Numbered from the stretch's first letter, positions 11,776-23,550 are shown. The stretch: DNA of 64,000 nt from Buddleja alternifolia (GCA_019426215.1 CM033394.1:48234423-48298422); one strand, 5' to 3'. Translations and numbers: made by a program. The notes: generated by a model from the letters alone, not told the origin.

Positions 11776-12535
11776 TGTTGGCGGGTTAGGTTTAGGGCTC
11801 GCGAGCCTAGCAAGCCTGCTCGACTCGAGCTTTTATCGAGCTCGAGCTTGAGCCTAAATTTCTCTTCCAAAAGCTCGCGAGCTTTTTCATTTTTTTTTTA
11901 TATATTTTTTAATATTTTAATTATATTAATAATTTAATAAAAATAACTCAATAATTCACACAAACATATTTTAATTATATTAATAATTTAATAAAAATAT
12001 TAAAAATAATTCAATAATTCACACGAACAAATTAGGTTCCTCTTTTGACTCTTTCTCCTTCATTGTTCACGCACACACATCAGTAGCACCCCTAAATCTA
12101 AAATTTTAAAATCTTTGAGCTAGCAGGTAGCAGCCAACCACCCATCTTCCGCCTTGCCAAATTCCGCCGGAAAACCACCTCCAAGTTGCACCTCATCAAC
12201 ACCCTCGCACAAATCTTTGAACCCTCACCGGCGGAAAGCACCAGCACCACCATGGCCTCTGCCCACACATCACCACCACGCGAAGCCACCATCCCCACCT
12301 TCTCTGCAAAAGCATAGTTAGTTTTTATTTCTTTTTTTATTTTATTATTTTTTCTCCTTTGTTGTGGGCAGCAGCAGATCCAGGCTTGCGAGCTCGGCTT
12401 AGGCTCGTGAGATCGAGCCGAGCTGTTGCCATAGCTTACGAGCTCGAGCTCTCAAAGTAAGGCTCGTCGAGCTCGAGCTCGGCTATTTAGGGTCGAGCTC
12501 GAGTCTGGCAAAAGGCTCAGCTCGTTTACACCCCT
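11776..12535. mobile_element. hAT-like non-autonomous element rich in GAGCTCG repeats
   Basis: Both ends carry runs of CGAGCTCGAGC-type sequence, and the right end reads GCTCGTTTACACCCC, a terminus commonly seen in plant hAT-like elements (inverted: GGGGTGTAAACGAGC). TTGTTGG flanks both sides (about 11769-11775 and 12536-12542), consistent with an approximately 8-bp duplication. The interior contains a 70-bp AT-rich direct repeat (about 11900-12010) and a GC-rich segment at 12115-12310. No transposase is present. Confidence 0.55.
12115..12315 (+). other. GC-rich open segment inside the hAT-like element
   Basis: This segment is much richer in GC than its surroundings and stays open on the plus strand after a TAG at about 12120. 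It includes FRLAKFRRKTTSKLHLINTL and PSPAESTSTTMASAHTSPPR, ending at a TAG near 12316. It could be captured gene sequence or low-complexity chance. I do not recognise the protein. Confidence 0.3.
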
Positions 12536-12751
12536 TGTTGGGTTTGGAACACCCTCCATTAAGTTGTGTATCTTAACTTTAAATCCGACTAGATGGAGAA
12601 ATTCTAAAGAGAAAGAGATGGATGTAACGAGATGGAGATGAGTGATCGGATGCAAATAAAGTACGAGTAACGTACTTACGGTAACAAATTCGAATAACAT
12701 GTGTGCATTTCGAATTTCTCTAATCCGAGTTTGGACGAATGAGAAATTAAA

Positions 12752-13398
12752 TGTTGAAGTTGTGGTTTGAAATCTGTGGGTTTACCGTGAATTTCTTCTG
12801 ATCCAACCGTGTAAAACTAGGAGGAATTAAAGATACTACCCATTACGATCGATGGCCACGATCGTACGAGCTGTATTTTAACACACATGTGATTGGTCGT
12901 TTTTATGACAGTCAAAATCTGTTTGGTCTTTACATGTGAGTCATTAATGATTTTATATGAGTCATTAATGACATCACATGTGAGTCATTGATCACATCAC
13001 ATGTGAGTCATTAAAGTGAGTTTAATGACTCTTATGCCCCTCTTTATCCCTATATAAACCCTCCTTGGGTATTCATTTTCTTAAGAGCGAATAACAATTC
13101 CTCTTCATTCATATTCATTCTTTGAGTTTTGTTATTCCGGGAATAATGAAATCAAGAGTTGAATTATGTTATTATTGAGAGTTCGAAACAGGGTTTCGTT
13201 CGTGGGTCTCGGTTTTGAAGTGGTTCAATCCCGAGAATAATCGTTGTATCTTGGGACACAAATTGCACGAACCCGTACCACCAATAGCAGGGCTATAGCG
13301 GGGCAATATTGTGTTAAGGATAGAGAGTCTAACTCTCGCCTCGATTCAGATTTTGCATATCCATTTTATCATAATCAAATTATTCATTTTAACCAACA
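12752..13398 (+). repeat. Candidate solo or partial LTR
   Basis: The stretch begins TGTTGAAGTTG, ends AACCAACA, and contains a TATATAAACCC box at about 13052 followed by a U5-like region. Three ACATGTGAGTCATT-type repeats lie just upstream (about 12930-13015). No matching 5-bp target duplication flanks it and no PBS follows, so the LTR call is tentative. Confidence 0.35.
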
Positions 13399-13479
13399 TC
13401 TATATATATATATATATACACACACATTAGATTTTATATAGGTTTTTAGTTTAGTACTTTGTTTTCTCTCTCAATGAGT

Positions 13480-13720
13480 TTGTTTTCTCTTTCGAGAGTT
13501 TCATCTTTATATTGAATAAGAGTGTGGTTTTTTGTACAAGAGTTTTCTTGTGATCTTTTGTTATTTTTTAAGATTTGTTATCGTAAGGAACTTGATATTT
13601 GGTGCTTCAATTGTTCTTAACTACATCGTTGTAAATTGGTCCAAATTGTATTGTTTTTAACGTTGTAAATTTTTTATTAAATAAAATCAAATAACGATGT
13701 TTTCTTTAAGAAAAAATCAT
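13480..13720 (+). repeat. Dispersed repeat, copy 1
   Basis: Similar in order and content to 33680-33905 on the same strand. Shared phrases include TTATATTGAATA, TTTTCTTGTG, GAACTTGATA, ACTACATCGTT, GAATTGTATTGTT-like and CGTTGTAAA, both ending in a TTTTCTTAA-type tract. The family is unknown. Confidence 0.5.
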
Positions 13721-13732
13721 CTATGGACCTGG

Positions 13733-14195
13733 TGTAAGAAAAATATGGCTCCCATATTACTAGTTACATATTATTATTTTATCAATATTAAAGTCTATTT
13801 GATAAATATTATTTGTGTTGATATTAAGTGAATAAATCCTATTGGCTAAAGGAAGAGTCATGACTCTAGTGAAGAGATGCCTTGATCGGAGGCATCTATA
13901 GTGTTTTATTTACAGATGAGTCTGGTCCTCTCTCTACCCTTATACAAAGAATAATACTACAAACACTACGTATAAAGCAGAAAAGAAAAGCAAAAATGTA
14001 TATTGTGTATTTCCATCACTGAATGAGGGGTCAAGAGAGACCTTTCTTCCTCAAGAAACCAGTGATTGCAAACCAATGATTGATGATCAACGAGAAAAGA
14101 CTATCAATGTAGGCTAGCTATAGACAAGGTCAGTTTGAAAATTATGAAGTTCAAGATTTATGAAAATTATATTAGTCTTTAAAATGTAACTTACA
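13733..14195 (+). repeat. 5' LTR of the copia element
   Basis: Direct repeat partner of 16955-17446, sharing GGCTCCCATAT, TATCAATATTAAAGTCTATT, CCTATTGGCTAA, CAACGAGAAAAGACTA and AAATGTAACTTAC. It is followed within three bases by the PBS. The copies have diverged by many substitutions and indels, so this is an old insertion. Confidence 0.9.
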
Positions 14196-14435
14196 TGTGG
14201 TATCAGAGCAAGCTTCAAGAACCGATTATTTTTCAATTTAAGAATTTTGAATGGTGCAAATATTAAAGTAAAGTAATTGATGAAAAATATATGAATATAT
14301 AGTTTCTGTATGAATACATAATTTATGCAAAGTTACAGAGTTTTTGATTAATTTGCACCGTTCCGCATGAAGCCTAAAAGCAGTAAATCAAAGTCAACGT
14401 ATTACGTGTTTCACTGCAAGTCATGCGCACTGAAT

Positions 14436-14578
14436 GGGAAATTCTAGTACGTTCCCAACTCGGCCAAATTCATGTGTATTTTTTGAAATAACTTACCAAT
14501 TATATGGCAAGTGTAATACACTCTCCCTGTGAAATACACTTGGGTGCGGCCAAGTCGGATTTGGGCTAGAATTTTCCG
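14436..14578. mobile_element. 143-bp MITE nested in the copia element
   Basis: GCACTGAAT is duplicated exactly at 14427-14435 and 14579-14587. The ends GGGAAATTCTAG and (complement) CGGAAAATTCTAG form TIRs of about 30 bases that include a shared GGCC. A second, interrupted copy of the same family lies at about 51993-52330. Confidence 0.85.
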
Positions 14579-16954
14579 GCACTGAATTATATACATAGTG
14601 TGATGTTAGCAAAATCCGGATCACACTGAAAGTCAAATGAATGAGTTATAGCCCAATAAAAGTCCAACTAATACTTGGAAAAAAGGGCTGTACACATTTA
14701 AGATATTGCCCACTTGAAACTTGTTCAAAATCAGATTTTGCTTTTCGTAAAACTTCATAAATTTGTATGGATAAATATGATTTATGTTCTTTTCCCATGT
14801 ACCCATTTGAAAGTGTGTGTGTATATATATATATATATATATGTATGCATGTGGCGAAAGACATTTATACTATGAGGAATGGGTACTTTGTATGATTTGG
14901 AAAAAGAAAGAAAGCAATATCGGGATCATTAATTGTTTTTGGCCATGTGATGATTTTCACTGGAGAAATACTCAGATGTTTGTGTTAATGTGATATTTTG
15001 AAGAGTTTGGAACATGATTATTTTCCATGTGAGATAAATGGAAAGGTTTCAATATTAAAAGTATATATTTATACAGAATGCATGTGTGCATATGATGCAA
15101 TATATACATGAAAGAAAGTCGACGTTGCTTCAAAATGTTTTTGAGAAATTGGATGTATGTTGTAATGCTACATATACATATCTGCGTAATGCGAGCATAC
15201 TTTTATGAATATTCCAATTTCACATGAATTTTAATATTATGATTTGATTGTATTACGTTCATGTTCATGTATTAAAATTTGCATTTGAAATTTATTTGAA
15301 TAGATGATTTGTTAGTCACCAAAAAGTGGCATAATCATTAAATTTATAAATTTCAATATGTATTAAAGTTTGCATATGAAATCTATTTGATAGATAATTT
15401 GTTAGTCACCAAAGTGGCCTGATCATTAAAATTATAGATTTCAATGTATATTAAAGTATTTCAGTTATCCATAAACTTTATATCATCATAAATGACAAAG
15501 AGATATACGGGTATATTGAAATTTATTATTATGAGACATTCGAAAATCACCAAAAGGTAGATTTGTTGTTCTTATAATATATAAACATAATGAGTAACTG
15601 TGTACATTATATTAAGTTTATTTTGTATATCCAAAAATAACAAATAAATCTAATAAGAACATATATTAATAGTTTATGGTTTATATATCTTAGTATATCT
15701 CAAAGAAGAACTTTGATATATAGTTAATAGTTTTTCCATGAAAGGTAAGCATTGATTAGACATTGTCTTTTCATCGATATCTTAAAAAAAAAACTTTATT
15801 ATGGTTTTTGTAATTCATTATGACTTAGAGTTACTGAATGTTAAATTGTCTTTCTTTAATGAAGATTAGATGAAGAGGTTCATCGATTAGTCTAAAGTGT
15901 GTGTAAGCTTAAAAGGTCAATATACAAACTACAAGAAGCTTCCTGTGTATATACATGAAGGTCAATGGGAGCATGTTTATTTTCTTAGTTTTGTATATTG
16001 ATGAATTGATGTCTTACTTGCCACCAATGATTTTGGTTTATTACATGTAATCAATATATCTTTCTAAGAACTATGAAAGATATTGGAGAGGCAATATGTG
16101 ATAGGAATTGAAGTATTCCATAATGAATCACAAGGATTGATAAGACTGTCTCAAAAACTATATATGGATAAAGTTTTAGAAAGATGTAAGATGAAAATAT
16201 TCAGTAAAGATAGTTTCAATTTATAAGGGAGATATGTTTGACATTATGCAAAGTCCAAAGAATGAATTGGAACAAGAACCTATGAAAAGAATTCATTATG
16301 TATGTGATGTTGAAAGTTTGATGAATCTTCAAACTTGTATTGGATCACATTCTTCTTTTGAAAGAACAATAAGTATTTTAAGGGTACTATGCATATGAAA
16401 ATTATGTACTTTATCGTTAAAGAAGAATTAAGAAACATAGAGTGTCAATCGAACATATTAGCACCATTCCACCAAGATTTTAATGAGCATATAGAAAGAA
16501 TGGACATTATAGATTACTGCCCAAGATATTAACTGGTATACCGAAAGAATGGGCATTATAGGACATCATAATGGAATTATGTTATATGCATATTAAGTTC
16601 TCGTGTTTGATACTCTTGATCTCAATTAAATGTTTCTAAAATATTCTGTTTTTCTATATTGTATACATTATGAAATAGAAGTATGATAATAGGAAGTGTC
16701 TTTGATAAAAACATTAAAGCTAGACCTCTCTGTTCTCTTCATTAAAGGTCATGATTGATTAGAAATTAGTGTTATGGTACATGGAAGGGACTATGTTGAG
16801 CTAAATGTCGTACAACCGTCATGACTCACATTAGTTTTGAATTAATCATGATATAAAAGGTTAGCCAATTTTATGAAAGATTTAGAATAATTTCATTGTG
16901 CATATTATACTTATTTTAAATCATAACAACAAATATATGAGTCAAGTGGGAGAA

Positions 16955-17446
16955 TGTAAGATATATACGGCTCCCATATATATCAATATTATACTATTTA
17001 CATATTAATATTTTATCAATATTAAAGTCTATTTGATAAAATATTATTTGTATAAACATTAAGTGAATAAATCCTATTGGCTAAGGAAGAGTCATGATTC
17101 TATTGAAGAGATACATATATACTTTAATGGAAGGCATCTATTAGTATTTTATTTAAAGAGGAGTCTGATCCTCTCTCTACCCCTACACAAAGAATAATAA
17201 TACAGACACTACGTACAAGGCAGAAAAGAAAAGCAGAAAAGTATACTATGTATTTTCATCACTAAACGAGGGGTCAAGAGAGAGAAACATTTCTTCCTCA
17301 AGAGATTTTGCAAACCAGTGATCGATGATCAACGAGAAAAGACTACGAATGAAGGTTGTGGACAAGGTTAGTCTTTAATTCGTTACGATTATGTGACGAG
17401 TTTAAGATTTATGGAAATTATGTTAGTTTATGAAATGTAACTTACT
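16955..17446 (+). repeat. 3' LTR of the copia element
   Basis: Starts TGTAAGATATATACGGCTCC directly after the purine-rich PPT and ends just before the right CCTGG duplication. The final A of the expected CTTACA is T. Confidence 0.9.
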
Positions 17447-17573
17447 CCTGGATCATTGACATCATCATAGATTAGCCCGAAAATGGATGATTAATACCAT
17501 GAATACTTGGAATTTATTTGTAATATATCTTTAAATAAATGGGAAATTGGACTCAAAGGCCACCGAAAAATAT

Positions 17574-18566
17574 GGGATGATGTCACTAATAGTCCTTGAA
17601 TTATTAAATTTGTATCACTTTGGTCCCTAAAATATTTTTTGTTACACTACCGTCCCTAATGTTATAATTTTGTCTCACTTTGGTCCTTAAAGTATTTTTT
17701 TGTCTCACTTTGGTCCCTTTTTCGATTTTTACATCTCACTTTGGTCCTTTTTTTGATTTTTCACATTTTTGTCCCCCACAAACCCTTTTATTATTTCCAA
17801 TGTAACTTCAAGGCAATTCAAATTTAATTGCTACTTGATCAAATTACATATAATTAAATTTATCATGTAATTAGTTGAGTTCAACTAAATTTTTTTAAAA
17901 AAATCTCTATCTGAAATGTATGGAATATATATTTAAAAATATGTTATATCAATGGGTAACTGCACTGTTTTATAACCGAATTTTGATAAAATAAATTAAA
18001 TACTTTTTTATGATAAATATTTATTTGTTAAATCTAATCAATTGCATTTAGTGTATTAACTTTTTTGTGATTTTATTGGTACTACTTGTCCTTTACTTTT
18101 TATAAAAAAAAATTAATATATTAAATGCAATTGATTAGATTTAAGTAGTAAATATTTATCATAAAAATTGTTTAATTTATTCTGTCAAAACTCGGCTGTA
18201 AAGCGGTGCAGTTAATCATTGATATAAAAAAAATTAAAAAATTATATATAAATTCCATATATTTTAGATAGAGATTTTAAAAAAAAAATTAATTGAACTC
18301 AACTACATTATAAAAAAAATTAGTTGAACTCAACTAATTACATGATAAATTTAGTTACATGTAATTTTATCAAGTATCAATTAAATTTGAATTGTCTTGA
18401 TGTGGCATTGGAAATAATAAAAGAGTTTTTTTTGTTGTGGGGGGGGGGGGGGGGGGGGGGCAAAAATGTAAAAAAAAAAAAAAGACCAAAGTGAGATAGA
18501 AAAATACTTTAAGGACCAAAGTGATACAAATTTAATACTTCAGGGATTATTAGTGACATTATCCCC
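17574..18566. mobile_element. 993-bp fold-back-type TIR element
   Basis: The two halves (about 17574-18085 and 18110-18566) are inverted copies over most of the element. The ends are GGGATGATGTCACTAATAG and (complement) GGGGATAATGTCACTAAT. AAAAATAT lies at 17566-17573 and 18567-18574, an 8-bp duplication. Shared arm motifs include CACTTTGGTCC, TGCAATTGATTAGAT-type and GAGTTCAACTAA. No ORF. The right arm carries a 22-base G tract (18439-18460) where the left arm has only CCCCC. An 8-bp duplication suits hAT, while very long TIRs suit Mutator-like elements. Confidence 0.85.
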
Positions 18567-19338
18567 AAAAATATTTAGCAATTTTGTTTTGGTTAGTTTA
18601 CGTTTTAGATATTAGGATTATTAATAATAGCAATTTCTTTTAGAAAGTCATCAATCCATTTTGTTATATTATGTGTTCATAATTAATTAAGACTGAAAAA
18701 TATTATATATTAATGTGTTGTTGGATTATTTAAATCTCCTCAATTCCACCAAAGAAAAATCGCATAATTTTGTTTATAAACCGATTTACGGATTTTAATT
18801 TAGCTTACATCAAAGAATTATTTATTTGAAGGGTGCTATATGTTGCCAAAATAAAATAAGCCAACCATATGCATTGATCTTGGACAATTCATGTGAAACT
18901 GTGAAGTAGCAACCATAAGTCTCAACTATTGGCAACTCGTGTAATGTATTGACAGGTAATGGAAATTTAATTTTGTGAATGATTTGTATGGATGAGTTTT
19001 GACCACAATATTTTTCATATACATATGTACTGTAAAATTAAATAGTAATGATGAATATATATATATTACTAGTTGTAATCACGTGTTACATAATTTAAAT
19101 ACTTTTGGATAATAGACTATATAATTAATACTTACTGGAAAATTAGACAAAAAGTTTTCTTATCGCTTGGTTGAATAGTCTTAATACTATTTTATTATAT
19201 ATAGATAATACATGTGAATGGATAATTACCAAAACATAGATACGCGAATGGATGAAGTAAACTTAATTATCACATATTAATTATCACATATTTATGAATA
19301 TACATAGAACATGTTTATAGACACATATGGTCACATAT

Positions 19339-19379
<41 letters not shown>

Positions 19380-19679
19380 GAAGTACATAAAAATTAAAAT
19401 TAGAAATGAAATTGACCGATTTTAATGATATAAATTTTAATTATCCAATTTGTAAAGAACTTATCCATCTCATAATCCATGACCATAAAAATATGACGAG
19501 CTCAAAATGACTGTATTATAGGCTGACATATACCCTCGCTCTTTTAAATATTACAATAGAATTAATTTATGGTCAACTTAGGGCTACAATTAAGTTCAAT
19601 CTCACAATTAACACTTTTCCTTCCTACAAAATAAAATAATATACATAGAATTTATAAACCAAATCTCGAAGAGCTCGTC
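18567..19679. other. Gene-free upstream region of the PMEI gene
   Basis: AT-rich with a TA microsatellite at about 19345-19375. No gene or element ends were recognised. It probably contains the promoter of the gene at 19956. Confidence 0.5.
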
Positions 19680-19688
19680 TATAAAAAA
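19680..19688 (+). promoter_or_regulatory. Candidate TATA box of the PMEI gene
   Basis: TATAAAAAA lies about 270 bases before the ATG in an otherwise weakly structured upstream region. An alternative, TTATAAAAG at about 19909, is closer to the ATG. Neither can be proven without transcript data. Confidence 0.35.
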
Positions 19689-19955
19689 GGATGACCTTCC
19701 ACTTATTTAGTAGTTCATCCAAAAAATATTGCGAAGAAAAAGAAAAGCCATGCATTCTTAAACAAATCTCAAATATATATACATAAATATATTAATCCAA
19801 CATTTCTTTCAATAATCCCCTTCCTCAATCATCCTTTGCAATTCACTCTGGACTCGAAAGAACCCAGAGTAAAAAATAAAGAGAAAGAAAATAAAATAAA
19901 ATAAAAAAATTATAAAAGAGATAGAAGAACTTAAAAAACAATAGTACTACAAAAA

Positions 19956-20462
19956 ATGGCCGAATTCAAGTTCAACTATCTCTTTCTAGCCACCGCGGCC
20001 GTCGTTCTCATCGCCACCGCCAACAGCCCCTTCGCCGCCGCCCGGAGCTACATTGGCGTGAACCAATTCTGCCGCACCTCCGACTATCGGAGAATTTGCA
20101 CCAAGATGGTGAAAAACGCGACCACGTGGCAGGAGGCGTCGCTTAACGCCGTTACGGCGACGTTGGAGCTGGCTAAGCGTATCCAAGCCGTGGCGCCGCT
20201 TATGAAGCCGGTTTTGGATGAGAAGCTGATGAAGACTTGCCAGGACCAAATCGACAGCCAAGTCGAGGATATAGAGACTAGCTTTAACGCATTGAAGCGA
20301 AACGACACCGCATCGATCCACACCCGGCTCGGCGCGGCTCTGAGCAACGAGTCGTGCCAGGATACGGTTAAGGAGAGCGGCGTGGAGTTCCCGTTGGCGA
20401 AAGCGTTCGGGTATTTGAGTAGGCATGTGGACAATAGCTTGGCTGTTGTGCTGCAGATATGA
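19956..20462 (+). CDS. Pectin methylesterase / invertase inhibitor (PMEI) domain protein
   Basis: This single-exon 168-residue protein has a hydrophobic signal peptide at about residues 1-29 (FLATAAVVLIATA, then AAAR), so it is predicted to be secreted to the cell wall or vacuole. The mature part shows the PMEI four-helix-bundle pattern: a first cysteine pair (FCRTSDYRRIC), a helix ATWQEASLNAVTATLELAKR, a second cysteine pair (KTCQDQ and NESCQDT), and a C-terminal region ending YLSRHVDNSLAVVL. Length is normal for the family. Members inhibit either pectin methylesterases or acid invertases, and the sequence alone does not say which. The coding region is far GC-richer at third positions than the surroundings. 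A polyadenylation signal AATAAA lies at 20541. A broken paralogue lies about 5 kb downstream on the opposite strand. Two minus-strand frames overlapping this gene are shadows. Confidence 0.9.
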   Translation: MAEFKFNYLFLATAAVVLIATANSPFAAARSYIGVNQFCRTSDYRRICTKMVKNATTWQEASLNAVTATLELAKRIQAVAPLMKPVLDEKLMKTCQDQIDSQVEDIETSFNALKRNDTASIHTRLGAALSNESCQDTVKESGVEFPLAKAFGYLSRHVDNSLAVVLQI

Positions 20463-21037
20463 GTCCAGTATATAATATTGCATGCATATATATATATATA
20501 TATATTTATATGATGAAAATCTTATATTATATATAAGAAAAATAAAAGACAAAAAATAAGATAATTTTTTTTTATTCATATTATTACTTATTTGTTGTTG
20601 TTGTTGTTGTTGATGAGAAATTCGGTTACGTAGTTCTCAAATATTGAATAATGATAATAGTATTATTATTATTATTTTTTGTTTTGTTTTGTTTCTTAAT
20701 TAGGAACAAGGGTGAGGGGACTTTATTGTTCTTAGTGTGTTTTGTGGTTCTTTAATTTATGGAATCGATCAATGGACAATTCTCTTGTTTTGTAGTTTTA
20801 CCTATTTTAATACTCAATTTGTTAAAAGTAGGATGGATTTTTGCAAATGTAATGAATTTATCGTTAATTTTATTACTAGACGTGTCTCTTACGTGTTAGG
20901 ATTTCCATCCGTTTTCTAGAGGTTGTGATTAAAATTGCATCAAATAAAACTAATTTTTAAGTTTGTAAACAATAAGATAAAAAATAGAATAGGCTCTATC
21001 TTAAGAAAAACTGTATAACTTGAGCAACAGAATTATA
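20463..21037. other. 3' flank of the PMEI gene
   Basis: Contains a TA microsatellite (about 20488-20506), the AATAAA at 20541, and a (TTG)n run at about 20590-20612. No gene is supported. Confidence 0.5.
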
Positions 21038-21042
21038 TGTTA

Positions 21043-21519
21043 TGTTGTGGAACTCAGAGTCATATTCCATCAAATATAGAAAAAGAGAGTGAATTTATTG
21101 TACTAGAAAACCACACTAGATTTAATTCTCAGGAAAGATTGGAGGCGTTACAACGGTCGCACTAAAAACTCAATCTCCTCGACAGAATTAACTAGAAGAA
21201 TTTAATAGCACAATATAACACTACAACTATATCTACTTGAAGAATAACATTAAATAAAGAACACCAAATATAACGAGGTTCAGCTAATTTAGCCTACGTC
21301 CTCGAACCCCACCAAAACTATTTCACTAAGGACTAAAGTGAAAATATTACAAAGTTTAGAGGAAGAATGAAGAAATTGCTAAAAAAAGCCTTATGCAATT
21401 TTGGGATATCTAAAAGACTAAATGGTGGTCCCCTTTTATAGGTTTGAGAGACCCACCACTTGCAAATTTAATCTATGTTGGACAATTTGCACTTCTTTGA
21501 GAAAGAGCTATTTTCAACA
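21043..21519 (-). repeat. 3' LTR of the copia deletion derivative
   Basis: 477 bp from TGTTGTGGAAC to TTTTCAACA. Bases 21250-21519 match 23213-23545 directly (for example GGTTTGAGAGACCCACCACT). Bases 21043-21249 have no partner in the other LTR. Confidence 0.85.
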
Positions 21520-23187
21520 AATCTCCACCTTGGCGAATTTCAAAACCTTCAATCTCCTCGTCAAACGGGGTCATCAAAACAATCTTCAAATTTTGACAAT
21601 GTTGATCAAGTCCAAACAAAATTTGAACTTGATTGCAGTCACAACTTTTGTCAACATATCAGCAGGATTCTTGGTGCTATGGATCTTTTCGATTCTGACT
21701 CCACCTTCTTCGAGTGTCTCCTGTATGAAGTGATACCGAACATCAAGGTGCTTCGTTTTGCATGATAAACTTGGTTCTTTGCTAAATGGATAACACTTTG
21801 ACTATCATAATGTATTTTGACATACTTTTGTCTAATCCCCAGCTAGTTCACCAAGCAACCATTGAAGCCAAATTGCTTCCTTTACAGCCTCTGAAATTTC
21901 CATATACTCTGTTTCCGTAGTAGACAGAGCAACCGTTGACTGTAAGGTAGACTTTCAACTGACTGGTGCTTTGGCAAGAGTAAATACGTAGCTTATAGTT
22001 GATCTACGCTTATCTAAATCACCAGCATAGTCTGAATCGCAATATCCGAATACACACTGACTATGTTCCCACTCAAATATTAAAACCAATCCAACATCAG
22101 TTGTGTCATGGATGTATCACAAAATCCATTTCACAACTTGCCAATGTTCCTTTCCAGGATCATGTATATACCTGCTCACAACCCCCACCGCTTGGGAAAT
22201 ATCAGGCCTCGTACACACCATAGCTTACATCAAGCTACCAACAACATTTGCATATGGTACTTTTGACGTGTATTCCCATTTTGCATCAGATTTTGGTGAC
22301 AAAGTGGTGATAAGCTTAAAATGTGAAGCAAATGGAGTACTAACTGGTTTTGACTTTTCGTCAATGCCAAAACGCCTCAACATCCTACTCAGATATTGTT
22401 TTTGAGTCAAACAAAGTCTCCTTAATTTTCTATCTCTGATAATCTCCAGTCCGAGGATTTTCGTTGCTTCACCTAGATCCTTCATCTCAAACTCCCTTTT
22501 CAAATGAGCCTTCAACTTCTCAATTTTTATTAGACTCCGGGAGGCAATCAACATATCATCAACATACAGAAGAAGATATATGAAGGATCCATTTTGTAGC
22601 TTGTGTAAATACACACAATGATCGTATTTGCTTATTGTTTACCCAATTCCCATCATAAACTTGTCAAATCCCTTGTACCACTGCCTCGGAGATTGCTTCA
22701 ATCTGTACAATGATTTTTGAAGTTTACAAACTAAATTTTCATTTTCAGCAACTTTGAATCCCTCTGGTTGAGTACTTGAGTCATATAGATTTCCTCTTCC
22801 AAGTCTCCATGTAAAGATACAGTTTTTACATTTAACTGGACTAGTTCAAAATCCAACTGTGCTACCAAAGCCAACAAAATCCTAATGGAGGAGTGTTTTA
22901 CAACTGTAGAAAACACCTCATTATAATCAATGCCCTCCTTCTGAGCATAACCTTTGACCACCAATCTGGCTTTGTAGCAAACATCACCTTGGCTAGGAAA
23001 TCCATCTTTCTTTGCAAATGCCCATTTGCGTCCAATTACCTTCTTTCCCTTCGGGAGACTGGCCAGTTCCCATGTTTGATTCTTATAAAAGGACTGCATT
23101 TCTTCACTCATGACAATCCTTCACTTATCTTTCTCTGGTCCTTTGACTACTTCAATATAAGTGATAGGAACATCATCACCAGAAATC

Positions 23188-23545
23188 TATCCTACGTCCT
23201 CGGACCTCACCAAAAATAAAGAACACTAAATGTAACGAGGTTCAGCTAATTTATCCTACGTCCTCGGACCTCACCAAAAATAAAGAACACTAAATGTAAC
23301 GAGGTTCAGCTAATTTATCCTACGTCCTCGGACCCCACCAAAAATATTTCACTAAGGACTAAAATGAAAATATTACAAAGTTTAGAGGAAGAATGAAGAA
23401 ATTGCTAAAAAAAAACTTATGCAATTATGGGATATCTAAAAGACTAAAGGGTGGTCCCCTTTTATAGGTTTGAGAGACCCACCACTTGCAAATTTACTCT
23501 ATGAGGGACAATTTGCACTTCTTTGAGAAAGAGCCATCTTCAACA
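23188..23545 (-). repeat. Truncated 5' LTR with a 64-bp tandem triplication
   Basis: ATCCTACGTCCTCGGACC starts at 23189, 23253 and 23317, a 64-bp period. The third copy leads into sequence colinear with the other LTR. The first copy abuts RT-coding sequence, so the internal deletion joins LTR repeat to the pol gene. Confidence 0.85.
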
Positions 23546-23550
23546 TGTTA

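Larger units (their letters stand above)
13733..17446 (+). mobile_element. Complete but decayed Ty1/copia LTR retrotransposon
   Basis: CCTGG flanks the element at 13728-13732 and 17447-17451. The LTRs begin TGTAAG and end CTTACA (mutated to CTTACT in the 3' copy). The PBS TGGTATCAGAGC starts at 14198 and the PPT GTCAAGTGGGAGAA is at 16941-16954. The internal region is only about 2.76 kb and has no long ORF. Scrambled plus-strand frames at about 15960-16530 still read GSMFIFLVLYIDE, SQKLYMDKV-like, CPKNELE-like and VKEELRN...FNEHIERMDI, which is the RT-RNase H tail of a copia polyprotein. Gag, protease and integrase were not recognised. A MITE is nested at 14436. Confidence 0.9.
21043..23545 (-). 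mobile_element. Ty1/copia deletion derivative with LTRs and TSD TGTTA
   Basis: TGTTA flanks both ends (21038-21042 and 23546-23550) and the termini are TGTTG and CAACA. On the minus strand, coding remnants read FYKNQTWELASLPKGKKVIG, the RT core LLYVDDMLIASRS, and an RNase H tail down to about 21530, with frameshifts and stops. A PPT-like CCAAGGTGGAGAT precedes the 3' LTR at 21043-21519. The 5' LTR (about 23188-23545) has lost about 200 bp of its inner part, and PBS, gag, protease and integrase are absent, so it cannot move on its own. The YVDD active site survives. Confidence 0.9.

Noticed and set aside
12752..13398. Solo LTR with certainty
   Set aside because: The ends TGTTG and CAACA are present, but the 5-bp flanks (TTAAA and TCTAT) do not match, so it is kept only as a low-confidence candidate.
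19986..20579. 197-residue minus-strand open frame overlapping the PMEI gene (and a 116-residue one at 20084-20434)
   Set aside because: These are antisense shadows of a GC-rich coding region. Neither has family motifs, while the plus strand has a signal peptide and four conserved cysteines.
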